A DNA stretch of 64,000 bases from Nitrospiraceae bacterium (lineage in GTDB: Bacteria > Nitrospirota_A > Leptospirillia > Leptospirillales > Leptospirillaceae). The notes below the pieces were generated by a model. It saw only the letters and a program-made list of their open reading frames with translations. It had not been told where the DNA came from and searched no databases. Below are positions 1-9,616 of this stretch, piece after piece; position 1 is the stretch's first letter; every line of letters begins with the position of its first letter. A program made the position numbers and the translations under genes. Location of the stretch: NCBI GenBank assembly GCA_028064945.1, contig JAPTWQ010000046.1, positions 9,515 to 73,514 of the forward strand. Direction: 5' to 3'.

Positions 1-1152
1 GACAATCGAGTAGAGGTGCACGAATAACCAGAGCATCCAGGCACCTCGACCATGCCACTTTACGTTCCATCGAGGGATCTGGCAGACGGCGTCATATCGG
101 CCCAGAACCACCATGCTTCCTGGATCCCGGTAACGGAAAGGAGTGGGAGCCCGGGCAAGGTTCCATGTGGAGAGAACAACCTGCGCCGCATGGCGTGCGC
201 TCTGAATGGCAAAGGGTGCCACTTGCGGCCAATCTTCCATTCCTCCGCTAGCGGCAAGATCTCCCAGAACAAAGACATCGGGGTACCCTGACAGTTGCAT
301 GTGATCGTTGACGGGAATCCGGCCTCCATGGACCTTCTCGCCTGGCAGCGTGACAACGAGCGGGTGTGGCATAACACCTGCTGCCCATACCAGTGTTCGA
401 GAGAAGATAGATCCACCTCTGTTGCATTGAACCGTCAGTCCATCAAAATCTTCTACATGGGTCTCGAGCCGGATTTGTGCTCCCAGAGCGTTCAGTCGAA
501 TCTTTGTGTATGCTCGAAGGGAAGGATCAAATCCTGGCAGGAGAACTGATTCTCCCTGAAGGATGTGCACCGATACCTCTGTGGGATCGAGTTCAGGGTA
601 GTCGCGGGGTAAGAGTATACGAAAAAGCTCCAATAGTGCACAGCAGAACTCGACGCCTGTCGTTCCTCCACCGGCAATAACAAAGCTAAGCCAGGACTGG
701 CGTTCTCCTAGATCCTCGCATCGAGAAGCCCGCTCCAGGGCTAGGAGGATCTGCGATCGTAATGCCTCTGCTTCCGGCAAACCTTTCAGATGATAGGCAT
801 GATGGGCAATACCCGTCTTTCCATGGAAATTGGTGGAGCTTCCCAGTGCAATCATCAATTTGTCATAAGAGAGATCGGTTCCGTCCTCCATGTGGACAAT
901 CCGGCGGTCCAGATTCAATCCGCTTACTGTGCTCAGAATAAACCGCAGATTCCTCTTTTTTAGGATCCGACGAATCGGAGTCGCGACCGCTTCAGCATCA
1001 AGATCCCCTGAAGCCACTTGGTAAAGGAGAGGCTGGAACAAGTGGTAGTTTTTGGAATCGACGACAGAGACAGTTACGTCCTTGTCAGCTAAAGCCTTTG
1101 CTGCCGCCAGTCCGGCGAACCCGCTACCCAGGATTACGATGTGCCGATTCAT
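1..1152 (-). CDS. ndh: Type II NADH:quinone oxidoreductase (NDH-2), C-terminus beyond window
   Basis: A reading frame runs without a stop from an ATG at 1152 to the window edge (384 codons), so the C-terminus is missing. The N-terminus has a FAD-binding Rossmann motif (VILGSGFAGLAAAKAL). A second nucleotide-binding motif (VIAGGGTTGVEF) lies near residue 165, and the FAD-contacting VFVLGDLA lies near residue 300. This two-dinucleotide-domain arrangement is that of NDH-2 and related flavoproteins, single-subunit peripheral membrane enzymes that pass electrons from NADH to quinone without pumping protons. The phrase NYHLFQPLLYQVASG near residue 40 is typical of NDH-2 and argues against sulfide:quinone reductase, as does the absence of its cysteine pair in the visible part. 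The gene stands alone, with a long non-coding stretch upstream. Confidence 0.85.
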   Translation of the reverse strand, partial: MNRHIVILGSGFAGLAAAKALADKDVTVSVVDSKNYHLFQPLLYQVASGDLDAEAVATPIRRILKKRNLRFILSTVSGLNLDRRIVHMEDGTDLSYDKLMIALGSSTNFHGKTGIAHHAYHLKGLPEAEALRSQILLALERASRCEDLGERQSWLSFVIAGGGTTGVEFCCALLELFRILLPRDYPELDPTEVSVHILQGESVLLPGFDPSLRAYTKIRLNALGAQIRLETHVEDFDGLTVQCNRGGSIFSRTLVWAAGVMPHPLVVTLPGEKVHGGRIPVNDHMQLSGYPDVFVLGDLAASGGMEDWPQVAPFAIQSARHAAQVVLSTWNLARAPTPFRYRDPGSMVVLGRYDAVCQIPRWNVKWHGRGAWMLWLFVHLYSIV

Positions 1153-1609
1153 CTTTTTATGCTCCCGTGGCTTATGTTTTGGCGCCGGACATAGTATTGA
1201 GGTTGGTCGGATACTGCATGCACAACAACACCACTGTATGGGCAACAACCGCCTGATCTTCGGTCTTTTTAGTAAGAGGGGACTCAAAAGTTTTTATCGC
1301 TATCACCTGATGATCAAAGGAGCGATACGCTGTTTGTCGTTGGCCCAGCGCTCTCGCAGGCATGGAAAAAAACGACGCAGTCGGGCGGGTGAAGCACCCG
1401 GACCAAGGTCATAGGCCAAGCACCCTTTGTCAAAGGATACAACAAAACATTCTTGACCAGAGCCCCCTCGACTTTGCCGGACTAATCAGCCCGCCCCAAA
1501 ACAGGTGATAGAGAATGCTCGGACCTTTGATCAAGGATGAGTTGTCCAGCACCATATACAGAAAATCTTTGACCTTTTTCTTGTTGGGGCGAGATTATCC
1601 TGGAGGTTT
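1153..1609. other. Intergenic stretch, no supported gene
   Basis: This 457-base gap lies between the start of the NDH-2 gene and the end of the next minus-strand gene. The short open frames here have no recognisable domain and no good ribosome-binding site. A partial FNR/CRP-like element (TTTGATCAAGG) is visible near 1527, but it is too short to call as a site. Confidence 0.5.
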
Positions 1610-2917
1610 TTATAATTTTTTAACCATAGGATTGACAAGAAGCTGACTTGAGGAGACTCCACTTGCCTTTTTCCAGGCCGAACCGATTTCAAGGGACAAA
1701 CTTGTCCATGCCAGGATTCCGACAATCGGACCCCATATTGCTGTCTCCGTAGAGAAACTTTTCTGAAACAGTAAAGTCAGGGTACTCAGTCCGATTCCTG
1801 CCTGGTAAAGAAAAAATGTGAGTAATGAACGCCTCATATCAAGCAGCGCAAGCGGAGGAGTGAGATCGCCTGGGCCTTGCCGGAGAAGAGAGAGAAGTCT
1901 TGGACCCAGATGGTATAGATGGGCGAGAAGGAACTGGCCCAGCCAACCCATGAGAAAAATGAAAAGGAGCCCCATTTTCGAAAACGGCAACTTTAACAGA
2001 ACAAAAAGTGCCAGAATACTTACTCCCGTCACACTATAAAAAACGGACGATATCAGATATCGTCGCGGAACCGGATTGACAGAATGCGAGCGAAAGATGA
2101 AGGGAATCAGCGATCCGTTGTACAGAAGGAAAGCAAGGATACTTATTCCAAAAGCTGAAATCCAGACAAAGCGACTCTGTGCGAGAAGCCCGATGACACC
2201 GAGAAGGATTCCCATCGCCATGGTGCCCCATGCGGCACACGCCCTACGAAATGGAACAGTGAATCCCAGTGTCGGTCCGGAAGTTCGGGAGAACACAGCC
2301 GTCACAATAAGAGAGAGCCACCCGCCGATCATCAATGTTGCATGAACAATCGGGAGGAATGCAAAAGAGAGAGGAAGAGGAGGAAAGAGAAAGTGGTAGA
2401 GCATGAACGCTCCCAGAGAAATTCCAAAAAGGAAAAAAAGAAGCGATCCCCAAATCATGAGTCCCAAGAGCCAAGGTTCCATTTTCCAACTTTTGGATCT
2501 CTTGAATAGTTCGTATGACACTCGAAGAACATAGAAGAAGATCGAGATAAATATCAAAAGACCACCGAGCAGAGAGAGGCGAAAATTCGCCAAGCCGAAT
2601 CCAGAGACAACCAGTGAGGCTCCGATGACCACCACTCCAATCTGCCACCGGTCAGAGAGCTTCTCTCCCACAGACACGTGGCAGGCTGCCGGGAGTACAT
2701 GAACGAGCACAGAAAGGACAGCAAGAGATAAAAACCCCAGTCCGAAGGCATGAATCACCGCAAACGATAGGCCAGATCCCCAAGAATCACCAATGGCCGC
2801 CATAGCAAGCAACAGAATCCATCCCGCTCCCTGAAAAAGGTGCATGAACAGAAAACCGGCCGGCGATATGAAGCCGATCTTCTCCCCCGAGATCATGGTC
2901 AACATCTGTTTAAACAA
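1610..2917 (-). CDS. Polytopic membrane protein, heme-copper oxidase subunit I-like
   Basis: A 435-residue, very hydrophobic protein with about 12 predicted membrane spans. Histidines sit inside or next to spans at places that recall heme-copper oxidase subunit I: IHAFGLGFLSLAVLSVLVH in the second span, FLPIVHATLMIGGW in a middle span, and FLLAHLYHLGP in a late span. The HAT-L-x-GGW phrase resembles the HAHLxLLGW signature of the cbb3/NorB-like membrane proteins often annotated as cytochrome c oxidase subunit I-like. The usual copper-binding HH pair is not evident, so it may bind heme without being an oxidase. NnrS-like proteins are an alternative. No partner subunit lies beside it. A second in-frame ATG five codons in is an alternative start. 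Confidence 0.5.
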   Translation of the reverse strand: MFKQMLTMISGEKIGFISPAGFLFMHLFQGAGWILLLAMAAIGDSWGSGLSFAVIHAFGLGFLSLAVLSVLVHVLPAACHVSVGEKLSDRWQIGVVVIGASLVVSGFGLANFRLSLLGGLLIFISIFFYVLRVSYELFKRSKSWKMEPWLLGLMIWGSLLFFLFGISLGAFMLYHFLFPPLPLSFAFLPIVHATLMIGGWLSLIVTAVFSRTSGPTLGFTVPFRRACAAWGTMAMGILLGVIGLLAQSRFVWISAFGISILAFLLYNGSLIPFIFRSHSVNPVPRRYLISSVFYSVTGVSILALFVLLKLPFSKMGLLFIFLMGWLGQFLLAHLYHLGPRLLSLLRQGPGDLTPPLALLDMRRSLLTFFLYQAGIGLSTLTLLFQKSFSTETAIWGPIVGILAWTSLSLEIGSAWKKASGVSSSQLLVNPMVKKL

Positions 2918-2995
2918 CCTCTGCCCCTCCCATCTTGCGTCTGCAGAAAAGATCTATCGGGTGCATTTCCTTGTGAATACATTTCTCCAAAGCGT

Positions 2996-3015
2996 GAAGC
3001 CAGTTCACTGGTTTC
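2996..3015. promoter_or_regulatory. Imperfect palindrome upstream of the membrane protein gene
   Basis: GAAGCCAGT-TC-ACTGGTTTC: two 9-base half-sites match at 8 of 9 positions around a 2-base centre. It lies about 80 bases upstream of the start at 2917, where an operator could sit. No matching regulator gene is in the window, so a regulatory role is inferred from symmetry and position alone. Confidence 0.3.
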
Positions 3016-3131
3016 AGCATAACCCCTGCCCATTGCCTGATGCTACGAGCATTCTTATGCAAATACATTCCTTATCACTTACGTGAACAAGCCTCACTGC
3101 TGCTATCGTGAAGTCAATAAGCTCAATGGTT

Positions 3132-3149
3132 GTAACTACTCACGTCCCC
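3132..3149 (+). repeat. IS66 terminal inverted repeat, distal end
   Basis: An 18-base repeat beginning GTAAC. It matches the inverted copy at 4735-4752 at 14 of 18 positions, and it marks the end of the element downstream of the transposase stop. Confidence 0.6.
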
Positions 3150-3229
3150 CGAGGCGGAGGAATAGCGCAAGGGGTGGCAGATCCCTGATCAGAGGGGGAA
3201 GAAGATGAACTGATGGGGTGAAGAAAGGA

Positions 3230-4634
3230 TCAGGGAGGCAGGAGATCGGGAAGAGATCCTGTGGTCATGAGTGTCAGAAGCGACTCGAAAATGGGTTTGT
3301 CGTTTTTCTTGAGCGTTCCGATAATGCTTCGGATGCCGAGAAAGAGGCTGGCAAATTCCTCGGTTCGAAAGTCTCCCGCAATTTTCTGACGGAGTTTGGG
3401 CATCCGGATTCCCCGCTCGTCTTCATTGTTGGTGAAGGGGACCTTGGGGTCGGACACGAAGAGGAAAACAGAAGAGCGGTATTCATGGAGCCTTCGAAGA
3501 AGGGCTTGGGAGATTGTTCTTTTTTTCTTCCCGTAAGAACACCGGGATGTTGCTCGATCCCCTTGTCCACGAGACTCCGGAAGTGCTCCCGGATAGCCTC
3601 GCCCTCACCGTCATTGATCCTGTCCAGAGCGCCCGACACTTTTCGCTTCTGGAGAGACAGCAGGAAGTCCCGGACTGGGAAAGCCCATGTTTCTTCGGGG
3701 AAGCTTTCGATGATGCCATTGAGTTCTCTTGAGTATATGGGCATTGCAGAAGCCGTGAGGACCGGAGTCATCGAGGTAGGACGAGAAGAAGTCGGTGATG
3801 AGGGTTCCGGAAAACTTCGGAAGGATGCCGATCTCGGATGTGGAAGCTGTCCCGCGCTTTTCGTGAAGCCCCAGAAACTCCGCCTTCGAGTTGGTGGCAA
3901 TGTAAATCCACTGAAGTTTCCCCTTGACTCTCAAGCCGGACTCGTCGGCATGCAGGAGGCCGGAGGCTCTGAGAGAGGCTTTGATCGTTTCCAGGAGAGG
4001 GGCGGCTTTCTTTGAGAACCTTTTGACCGCAGATAGGATGGTCGACTCACTGACGGGCGCCCGGAGGACAACGAGATGGGTCAGGAATCGGGGCCAGTCC
4101 CCGACTGGAGCAACGACTTCGGGAGGGGGGAATCCCCTTCGCGGTCTTTCGGCATCGGGGGCAGGCTTTCCGATGAATCTGGTGTTCGGTCACCTCAAGC
4201 TTTGGCTTGGGAAGCTCGAAGAGCTGTCGGCGTTCGATCTCTTCCAAAATGCTCGAAAGATCTTCCCCGCATTCGGGGCAACAGTCGACGCGATGCGAGA
4301 CGATGATGTCTGGAGAGTCGACGGGAGAAAGACGATGTCCGGTGTGTCCCTTCTGGCCTCCGGTCTTTCTCCCGCTCTTCGTCCGGAGACTTCTTGTCAG
4401 AGGTTTTTTGTACCCGTCGGACGACGGGGGCTTTGAGCTGTTTTGGCTATCCAGCCCCAGACGGACTTTGATTTCCCGAATTTTTTCCCTGAGCGACAGG
4501 ATCAAAACTTCCTGTTCGAAAATGCGTGCCACAAGGCCGAAGATCAGATCGGCCACTCTTTCCGGATCGGAGTGGATCAGGGAAAGAAGGACCTTTTTGT
4601 CTGAGGGAATCTCGCTCATCGTTTCCTCTTTCAC
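3230..4634 (-). pseudogene. tnpC: IS66 transposase (TnpC) with at least three frameshifts
   Basis: The N-terminal part (4634 down to about 4130) has the IS66 coiled region, the SSKPPSSD phrase, the GGQKGHTGH basic patch and a zinc-finger-like CPECG...CPRC pair. The frame then shifts at GGGGATTCCCCCC near 4130. The next piece has FPPPEVVAPVGDW and HADESGLRV, the conserved catalytic-domain start. It shifts again near 3745, where CNAHIL is followed by RELNGIIESFPEE in another frame. It shifts back at a run of seven A near 3520 into VSDPKVPFTNNEDERGIR, the conserved C-terminal signature with the catalytic glutamate. Joined, the pieces give a nearly full-length IS66 transposase. Two of the shifts are at homopolymers, so sequencing error is possible, though three in one gene suggest real decay. 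Confidence 0.8.
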
Positions 4635-4734
4635 TGGAGTGGTTGGGAACTTTACGATGAAAGCGAGACGATCAGAAAGGGATGAGGATGTCCAGAGCTT
4701 CGTGAAATTCGGGAAAATAAAAATCTATTGCACT

Positions 4735-4752
4735 GGGGTGGTGAATCGTTAC
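4735..4752 (-). repeat. IS66 terminal inverted repeat, proximal end
   Basis: The partner of the repeat at 3132-3149, about 100 bases upstream of the transposase start at 4634. Confidence 0.6.
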
Positions 4753-4922
4753 AAAAAGCTTTGCCCCATGCATTCGGTGGTGCTCCTTTGCTCAGAAACA
4801 TGAACGAGCTACCCGTTCGATCACAGGTTTTGAATCAGAGCATGCGCAGAAAGATAGGATTGTAGATATACGTTCTAAATATAGAAATCCATTCCCGGAA
4901 TCTGAAGATTTTTAGGCGGGAC

Positions 4923-6125
4923 TCATAGTCTCAGAACAGCCTCCTGCACCCATCCGAAGGGAATCCGCTCCTGTTCGAGACGCACTCCAGGTCCTTCTGA
5001 ATGGCTTTTCAGGAGTTCAAACATGGACTCTTCCGAAAGGGTAAGACGTGTCAAGGTTCCCGAAAAAGGATCCGGCTCGTGGCCCCACAACGAACGGTAG
5101 ACAAAAAGCGTCTCCCGGTCCATCAGAAAGGATCGGACATGCGGAAAGTAGGAACGCAACCGGTCGAGGATCGCAAAACCGTGCGTATCGATATCCCCCC
5201 AATAGAAAAGATCGATATCCGATAGCCATCTAATTTCGGCCAAACGATCCACTCCGTATCCAAGCCCAAAGATGACCATCCCCTTGGGAACATCCGGGAA
5301 TGCCAGACCGTTGATCTCGTTTTCCGTAATGAAGACCCGGCTGACCGCAAGATGAGTCCGTCCGAGCTCCTCCGGGCGAACCGCCATATCGGAAAATTGG
5401 CCCATAAAGGAATCCCTGGAAAGAAGTCGAATGCGCAAAAGGCTGGGCTTTTCCAGAAGTCCATATCGCCGTTCGAATCCCCGGGCTCCGGAGGCGGACT
5501 GGTCGATCCAGTCGGCTGGCAGTATCCGGTCTAAAAGCTCCGAGAGAATCTTACGCCGGGACTCGATGAACTTCGAATCGACACCCGGGATGTCGAGCTG
5601 CCGCAGATAAAGCCCGGGCCTTGGATTTCTGGAAAACCATCCGAGAACGGCCAGAATCCGGTCCCATTCCCTTGCATGATCGAGAATTTCCATCGGAGAA
5701 TCATGAAACCATCCTGAAAGAGCCGGAAAAAGGGCCAGCGTTTGCTCGAGCAACCCCTGCCACAGAATCGACTCCTTCGACTTTCCTATCAGGCGCAGAG
5801 CGTCGTCTTCGCTCGGAACATCGACGGAAAGAGGAAGACTATTACGCCCAAGAACACGATGGTTCACGGTCGCCCAGACAATCTGGTACCCGAACCCCCG
5901 ACCTGTCCGACTCCCTTCTTCCAGGGAACGAACCCACTCCCGGACCTCTCCGAATCGTTCCAGAAGATCTTTTGACCCGGGCCTCCGGAGAGGAAGCGTT
6001 AACGGAAACGGGCTCTCCTGGCTGATCCGGGAAGAGAGGATATCTCCCCGATCCCAGAGTCGCATGAGCTTTTCGCGAATCTCCCCGGGGGTCGACCAGA
6101 TCTTTCCATCGTCCTTGTTTTTCAC
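4923..6125 (-). CDS. jetD: Wadjet subunit JetD, TOPRIM-fold nuclease
   Basis: JetD is the DNA-cleaving subunit of the Wadjet (type I, JetABCD) plasmid-restriction system. In the known family it is a topoisomerase VI/Spo11-like TOPRIM nuclease that nicks or cuts plasmids after loop extrusion by JetABC. The N-terminal region (KIWSTPGEIREKLMRLWDRG) fits the DUF3322 domain. The TOPRIM acidic motifs are ITENEINGLAFP near residue 268 and YWGDIDTHGFAIL near residue 308, followed by RSFLMDRETL. I chose the GTG at 6125: it is preceded by GAGGA at 7-base spacing and follows the jetC stop by 20 bases. It gives 400 residues, the usual size. A longer upstream frame exists but would run deep into jetC. All key acidic residues appear intact. 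Confidence 0.9.
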   Translation of the reverse strand: MKNKDDGKIWSTPGEIREKLMRLWDRGDILSSRISQESPFPLTLPLRRPGSKDLLERFGEVREWVRSLEEGSRTGRGFGYQIVWATVNHRVLGRNSLPLSVDVPSEDDALRLIGKSKESILWQGLLEQTLALFPALSGWFHDSPMEILDHAREWDRILAVLGWFSRNPRPGLYLRQLDIPGVDSKFIESRRKILSELLDRILPADWIDQSASGARGFERRYGLLEKPSLLRIRLLSRDSFMGQFSDMAVRPEELGRTHLAVSRVFITENEINGLAFPDVPKGMVIFGLGYGVDRLAEIRWLSDIDLFYWGDIDTHGFAILDRLRSYFPHVRSFLMDRETLFVYRSLWGHEPDPFSGTLTRLTLSEESMFELLKSHSEGPGVRLEQERIPFGWVQEAVLRL

Positions 6126-6145
6126 CGATCGGTCCTCAAGAGATT

Positions 6146-9100
6146 CTATCCGTATCTCCCATCCCCCAAAGGAGGCTCCCCTCCGAAGATCTCCCTTTCG
6201 GACTCCCGAGCCTCCTTCTCTGATCGGTACTCCTCGATCGTGAGATTCCTGATCCGGGAGATGCGCCCCTCCTCGTTGTGGACAAAAGCCACCGAGGAAA
6301 CAAAAGGTTCGATGATGTGGATCTTCTGAAGGGGCGTAACGATCAGGAGCTGAAGATTCAGACGCTTGAAAAGTGTGAGTCCGTATCGGGCCGATTCGTC
6401 GGAGCCGCGTCCGAACGCCTCGTCGATCACCACAAAACGGAAGCTCCGGGTCTTTGGGGAACCCCATTCTAGACCAAACTGGTAGGCGAGGCTGGCCGCC
6501 AGAACGGTATAGGCCAGCTTCTCCTTCTGACCTCCCGATTTTCCGCCCGAATCAGTATAGTGCTCATATTCGGTATTGTCCTCCCGCCACCTTTCCGAAG
6601 CAGAGAAAGCAAACCAGTTCCGAACATCAGTGACCTTCTCCGTCCATCGGCGATCCAGTTCCGACAACCCCTCCCGCCCCCGGAACCGTTCGATAATGCG
6701 ACGCACCTGAAGAAACTTCGCCTCCGAATAGGACTCCGACGTCGACCCTGTCATCGAGTCTTCGGTACAGGCACGAAGATCCTGCTGGAAGTCCCTGATC
6801 TCCGGGTCGTTCGAGGATTTGGCCTCGAGAACGATATAGCGTCCAAATGTATAGTCGATACCCGAAAGGGATGCGTTGATCCTCGATACCCTTTCCCGGA
6901 TACTCTGGCTTTCCCGGTTGAGGTGGGACAGGAATCCCGCCACCTCCCGAATCGTATTCTCATTTAAAAGTTCCTTGAAACGGACTTCGAAACGGGGAAG
7001 ATCGTCAGACTCCAGAGAGCGAAGCATCGACCGATAGGCGTCAGCCGCCTCTATCCGGGCATCCACCTCCTGTGTCTCAACCGGAAACAGGGCTTTATAA
7101 TCATGCATGGCTTTCAGAATGGCATCTCTCAACTGCTGATTTTTCTGGGACAACGACCGGATTCGCTCGCCAAGTTTCTGGCGCATCCCTTTTTCACGGG
7201 AGGCGAGACAGGAAAGGGTGAAGAGCCCGTCTCTTCCAAAGAGCTCTTTCTTTCGTAAATCCTCTGAAAGATCGGAGCGGAACTGGCCCATCAGTCGGGG
7301 AAAGAGCGTTTCTGAAAAGTTGGACGGCACTTCCCGAAGGATCCCGGAGAGCTCACCCACCCGCTCAATAGCCCTGTCCCTGCGCCCTTCCTCAGCCCCG
7401 CGACGGGAAACCAGGCGAACCAGCCCTGCCTCCGTTTCCTTCATCTCGACCTCAAGTGCGCCAAGGCGGCCTTCGAGGGTTCTCAGGATATCGGATCCCT
7501 TTTCAAGAAGATCTCGCTCCTCCTCCATTCGAACGATAAGAACCGCAGAGGACTTCCAGTCCATCTCCTGGAAATCCCGATACTCTCCGATGCTTCCCAG
7601 TAACCCCAGACGATCCATGACTGTCCTGCGCTCGGCTGAAAGGGAGGCAATCTCCTTCCCTGCCCCGTCAATACGAACCTTCAGGTCTCTTGCCTCTTTC
7701 TCAAGAGCCTGGATCTTTTCCTTATTGGACCATCCCAGAACATATCGCGTCCTGTCGCCAATCTGGTAACGGTCGTCCTTTTCGTGTTTTCCTGAAGCCG
7801 ACTTGATCTGACCAGCCATGGTCAGCGCGGCACGCTCCCGTCGAAAATCGTCGAGATTGGTACAACAGACATAATTGAATCGGCGGGCAATTTCAGAATG
7901 GAGCCATTCGAAAAACTCCGATCCGGACCGCACATCAAGCTTTTCCGGAAGAGAGTCAGAACGAATGGCCAAACTCTCCCCGCTGACATCTCTTACGTCC
8001 CCTGGCATCCCTTGACGAACACGGTAATAGACAAGCCTCCCGGCCAGGGATGTTCGGTCGACCCATTGGGCCACCGCCAGATAGAGCCGGTCCGGGACCA
8101 GAACTGACAGGGCAAAGCTGTGAAGGACCCTTTCTATCGCCCCTTCCCACTCCCGCTGGCTTTCCCTGACTCCGATCAGCTCCCCGGCAAAAGGAAGGGA
8201 GTCCGAGTCAATCTTGAGCGCGGAGCAAAGATTCTGGCGGATAGAAAGCTGCCCGGCAGGAATGCTTGAAAGACGTGAGCGTAGGGACAAGATTTCTGAA
8301 GAAATCCCCTCATAACTCATCGTAAGCGTCTTCTTTATGACCGAGATTTCAGTTTCGCGGTTGGCGATAGTCGACAGACGATTTTCTTCCTCCTCCCGGA
8401 TTCGAAGGAGCGCATTCAAATTTGTCGCGAAGATTTCAGGGCCCGAAGCCCGTGGAAGAGAGAGGGAGGTGGCAAGCTTGTCGTATCGCTCAGATCTTGC
8501 AAGACGCTCCGCCTTCAGGATTTCCTTTTCCCGAATCTCAAGCCGAAGCTTTTCAAGACGCTCCCCACCATTTTCCGAGATGGACTGCTTGAGAGAATCG
8601 CGCTGGAGCACTTCCTGCAAACGCTTCTCTTCCGAGGCGCGAATCGAGCCGGAGAGAACGCTCAGGGACTCTGAAAGCCCCGCCGACTCCTCTTCAAGAA
8701 GGGTCACCTCAATGGAGGCGATCCATGGCCCAACCGCCTGTTCCAGTTCCAAAAGCTCTGCAATCTCCCCAACCGCCTTCTCGTAGACAGAACAGTTCTC
8801 CGAAAGAGGAACAAGCCGCTCTATCTGTTTCTTTGCGCGGATCACCGCTTCGTGAGCCCGGGTCAAATCATCGAAATGCGCAATCAGCGCCTCAATTCTC
8901 GAAAGCCCAGCCCCGCGCTCCAGCATGTGGTCCCGAACAAAGTCGGTCAGATTTCCCACCGACTTCATTGAAACAGTCTGATTAAAAAGATCGAGAGCCT
9001 GCTCGTTGTCGATCCCGAACCTCCGCCTGAAGCTTGAACTATAAGGAGGGAAGGTCTCGAACATCTCTATTTTGCCGGAGTTTTTAAAGCGTTTTCTGAG

Positions 9101-9616
9101 GTCGGCAATTTCGGATCCGAATCCTGAAAAATGGACAGAAATCGAGAGATCCTGATCCGCCACCACATAAAAACGGGCAGGGGGCCCCTGAGCTTCTCTC
9201 ATCCAGAAAACCTGGGCGAGTGTCACACTCTGGTTCAGATCCTCATTTTTGAAAACACCCAGAATAACCGAAAATCCCCCCGACTCCCGAAGCGCAACCG
9301 GGCGGGCGGAAAGCCCGGCTTCAGAACGTTCGGACTTATAATGGCCCAGAACATAGGAGCGCATCGACCGTTCCCGGGCTTCAGCTCCTGCCGCCTTGTT
9401 GTAGGCAATTTTCTGGGGAGGAACCAGAAGTGTCGTCAGCGCGTCCACCAAGGTCGACTTTCCTGAACCGATATCGCCGGTGAGAAGGATGTTCTCCCCT
9501 GAGGGGAGAAGACTCCAGACCTTCTCATGAAAGGTTCCCCAGTTGTAGACTTCGAATCGATGGAGACGGAAGCCTGATCGTTCTCCCATAGGGAAGTCCG
9601 CAAAGGGAATCCTCAC
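6146..9616 (-). CDS. jetC: Wadjet subunit JetC, SMC/MukB-like ATPase
   Basis: A 1156-residue SMC-type protein, the motor of the Wadjet complex, which dimerises and extrudes DNA loops using ATP. The Walker A motif GDIGSGKST is at residues 47-55. The ABC signature KSGGQKEKL begins near residue 1025, and Walker B FVVIDEAFGRGSDE is at about 1061-1074. Between them lie long charged heptad-like stretches (about residues 250-450 and 640-900) that form the coiled-coil arms, with a hinge-like globular middle. The start is GTG at 9616, in a GTGA overlap with the jetB stop, so the two are translationally coupled. The order jetA-jetB-jetC-jetD matches characterised Wadjet operons. No frameshift or missing ATPase residue was seen. 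Confidence 0.92.
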   Translation of the reverse strand: MRIPFADFPMGERSGFRLHRFEVYNWGTFHEKVWSLLPSGENILLTGDIGSGKSTLVDALTTLLVPPQKIAYNKAAGAEARERSMRSYVLGHYKSERSEAGLSARPVALRESGGFSVILGVFKNEDLNQSVTLAQVFWMREAQGPPARFYVVADQDLSISVHFSGFGSEIADLRKRFKNSGKIEMFETFPPYSSSFRRRFGIDNEQALDLFNQTVSMKSVGNLTDFVRDHMLERGAGLSRIEALIAHFDDLTRAHEAVIRAKKQIERLVPLSENCSVYEKAVGEIAELLELEQAVGPWIASIEVTLLEEESAGLSESLSVLSGSIRASEEKRLQEVLQRDSLKQSISENGGERLEKLRLEIREKEILKAERLARSERYDKLATSLSLPRASGPEIFATNLNALLRIREEEENRLSTIANRETEISVIKKTLTMSYEGISSEILSLRSRLSSIPAGQLSIRQNLCSALKIDSDSLPFAGELIGVRESQREWEGAIERVLHSFALSVLVPDRLYLAVAQWVDRTSLAGRLVYYRVRQGMPGDVRDVSGESLAIRSDSLPEKLDVRSGSEFFEWLHSEIARRFNYVCCTNLDDFRRERAALTMAGQIKSASGKHEKDDRYQIGDRTRYVLGWSNKEKIQALEKEARDLKVRIDGAGKEIASLSAERRTVMDRLGLLGSIGEYRDFQEMDWKSSAVLIVRMEEERDLLEKGSDILRTLEGRLGALEVEMKETEAGLVRLVSRRGAEEGRRDRAIERVGELSGILREVPSNFSETLFPRLMGQFRSDLSEDLRKKELFGRDGLFTLSCLASREKGMRQKLGERIRSLSQKNQQLRDAILKAMHDYKALFPVETQEVDARIEAADAYRSMLRSLESDDLPRFEVRFKELLNENTIREVAGFLSHLNRESQSIRERVSRINASLSGIDYTFGRYIVLEAKSSNDPEIRDFQQDLRACTEDSMTGSTSESYSEAKFLQVRRIIERFRGREGLSELDRRWTEKVTDVRNWFAFSASERWREDNTEYEHYTDSGGKSGGQKEKLAYTVLAASLAYQFGLEWGSPKTRSFRFVVIDEAFGRGSDESARYGLTLFKRLNLQLLIVTPLQKIHIIEPFVSSVAFVHNEEGRISRIRNLTIEEYRSEKEARESEREIFGGEPPLGDGRYG

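Larger units (their letters stand above)
3132..4752 (-). mobile_element. IS66-family insertion sequence, degenerate (ISBst12-like, transposase only)
   Basis: The ends are imperfect inverted repeats. GTAACTACTCACGTCCCC at 3132-3149 matches the reverse complement of 4735-4752 (GTAACGATTCACCACCCC) at 14 of 18 positions. Both begin with GTAA, as IS66-family ends do. The element is about 1.62 kb and carries only a tnpC-type transposase; tnpA and tnpB are absent, as in the ISBst12 subgroup. The 8 bases outside each end (CAATGGTT and AAAAAGCT) are not identical, so no target duplication survives. The transposase is frameshifted, so the copy is probably not self-mobile. Confidence 0.75.

Noticed and set aside
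3218..4015. 265-codon plus-strand frame in the IS66 element
   Set aside because: It is antisense to the transposase, whose conserved motifs are on the minus strand.
3124..4760. Target-site duplication around the IS66 element
   Set aside because: The flanking 8 bases differ (CAATGGTT and AAAAAGCT), so no duplication can be claimed.
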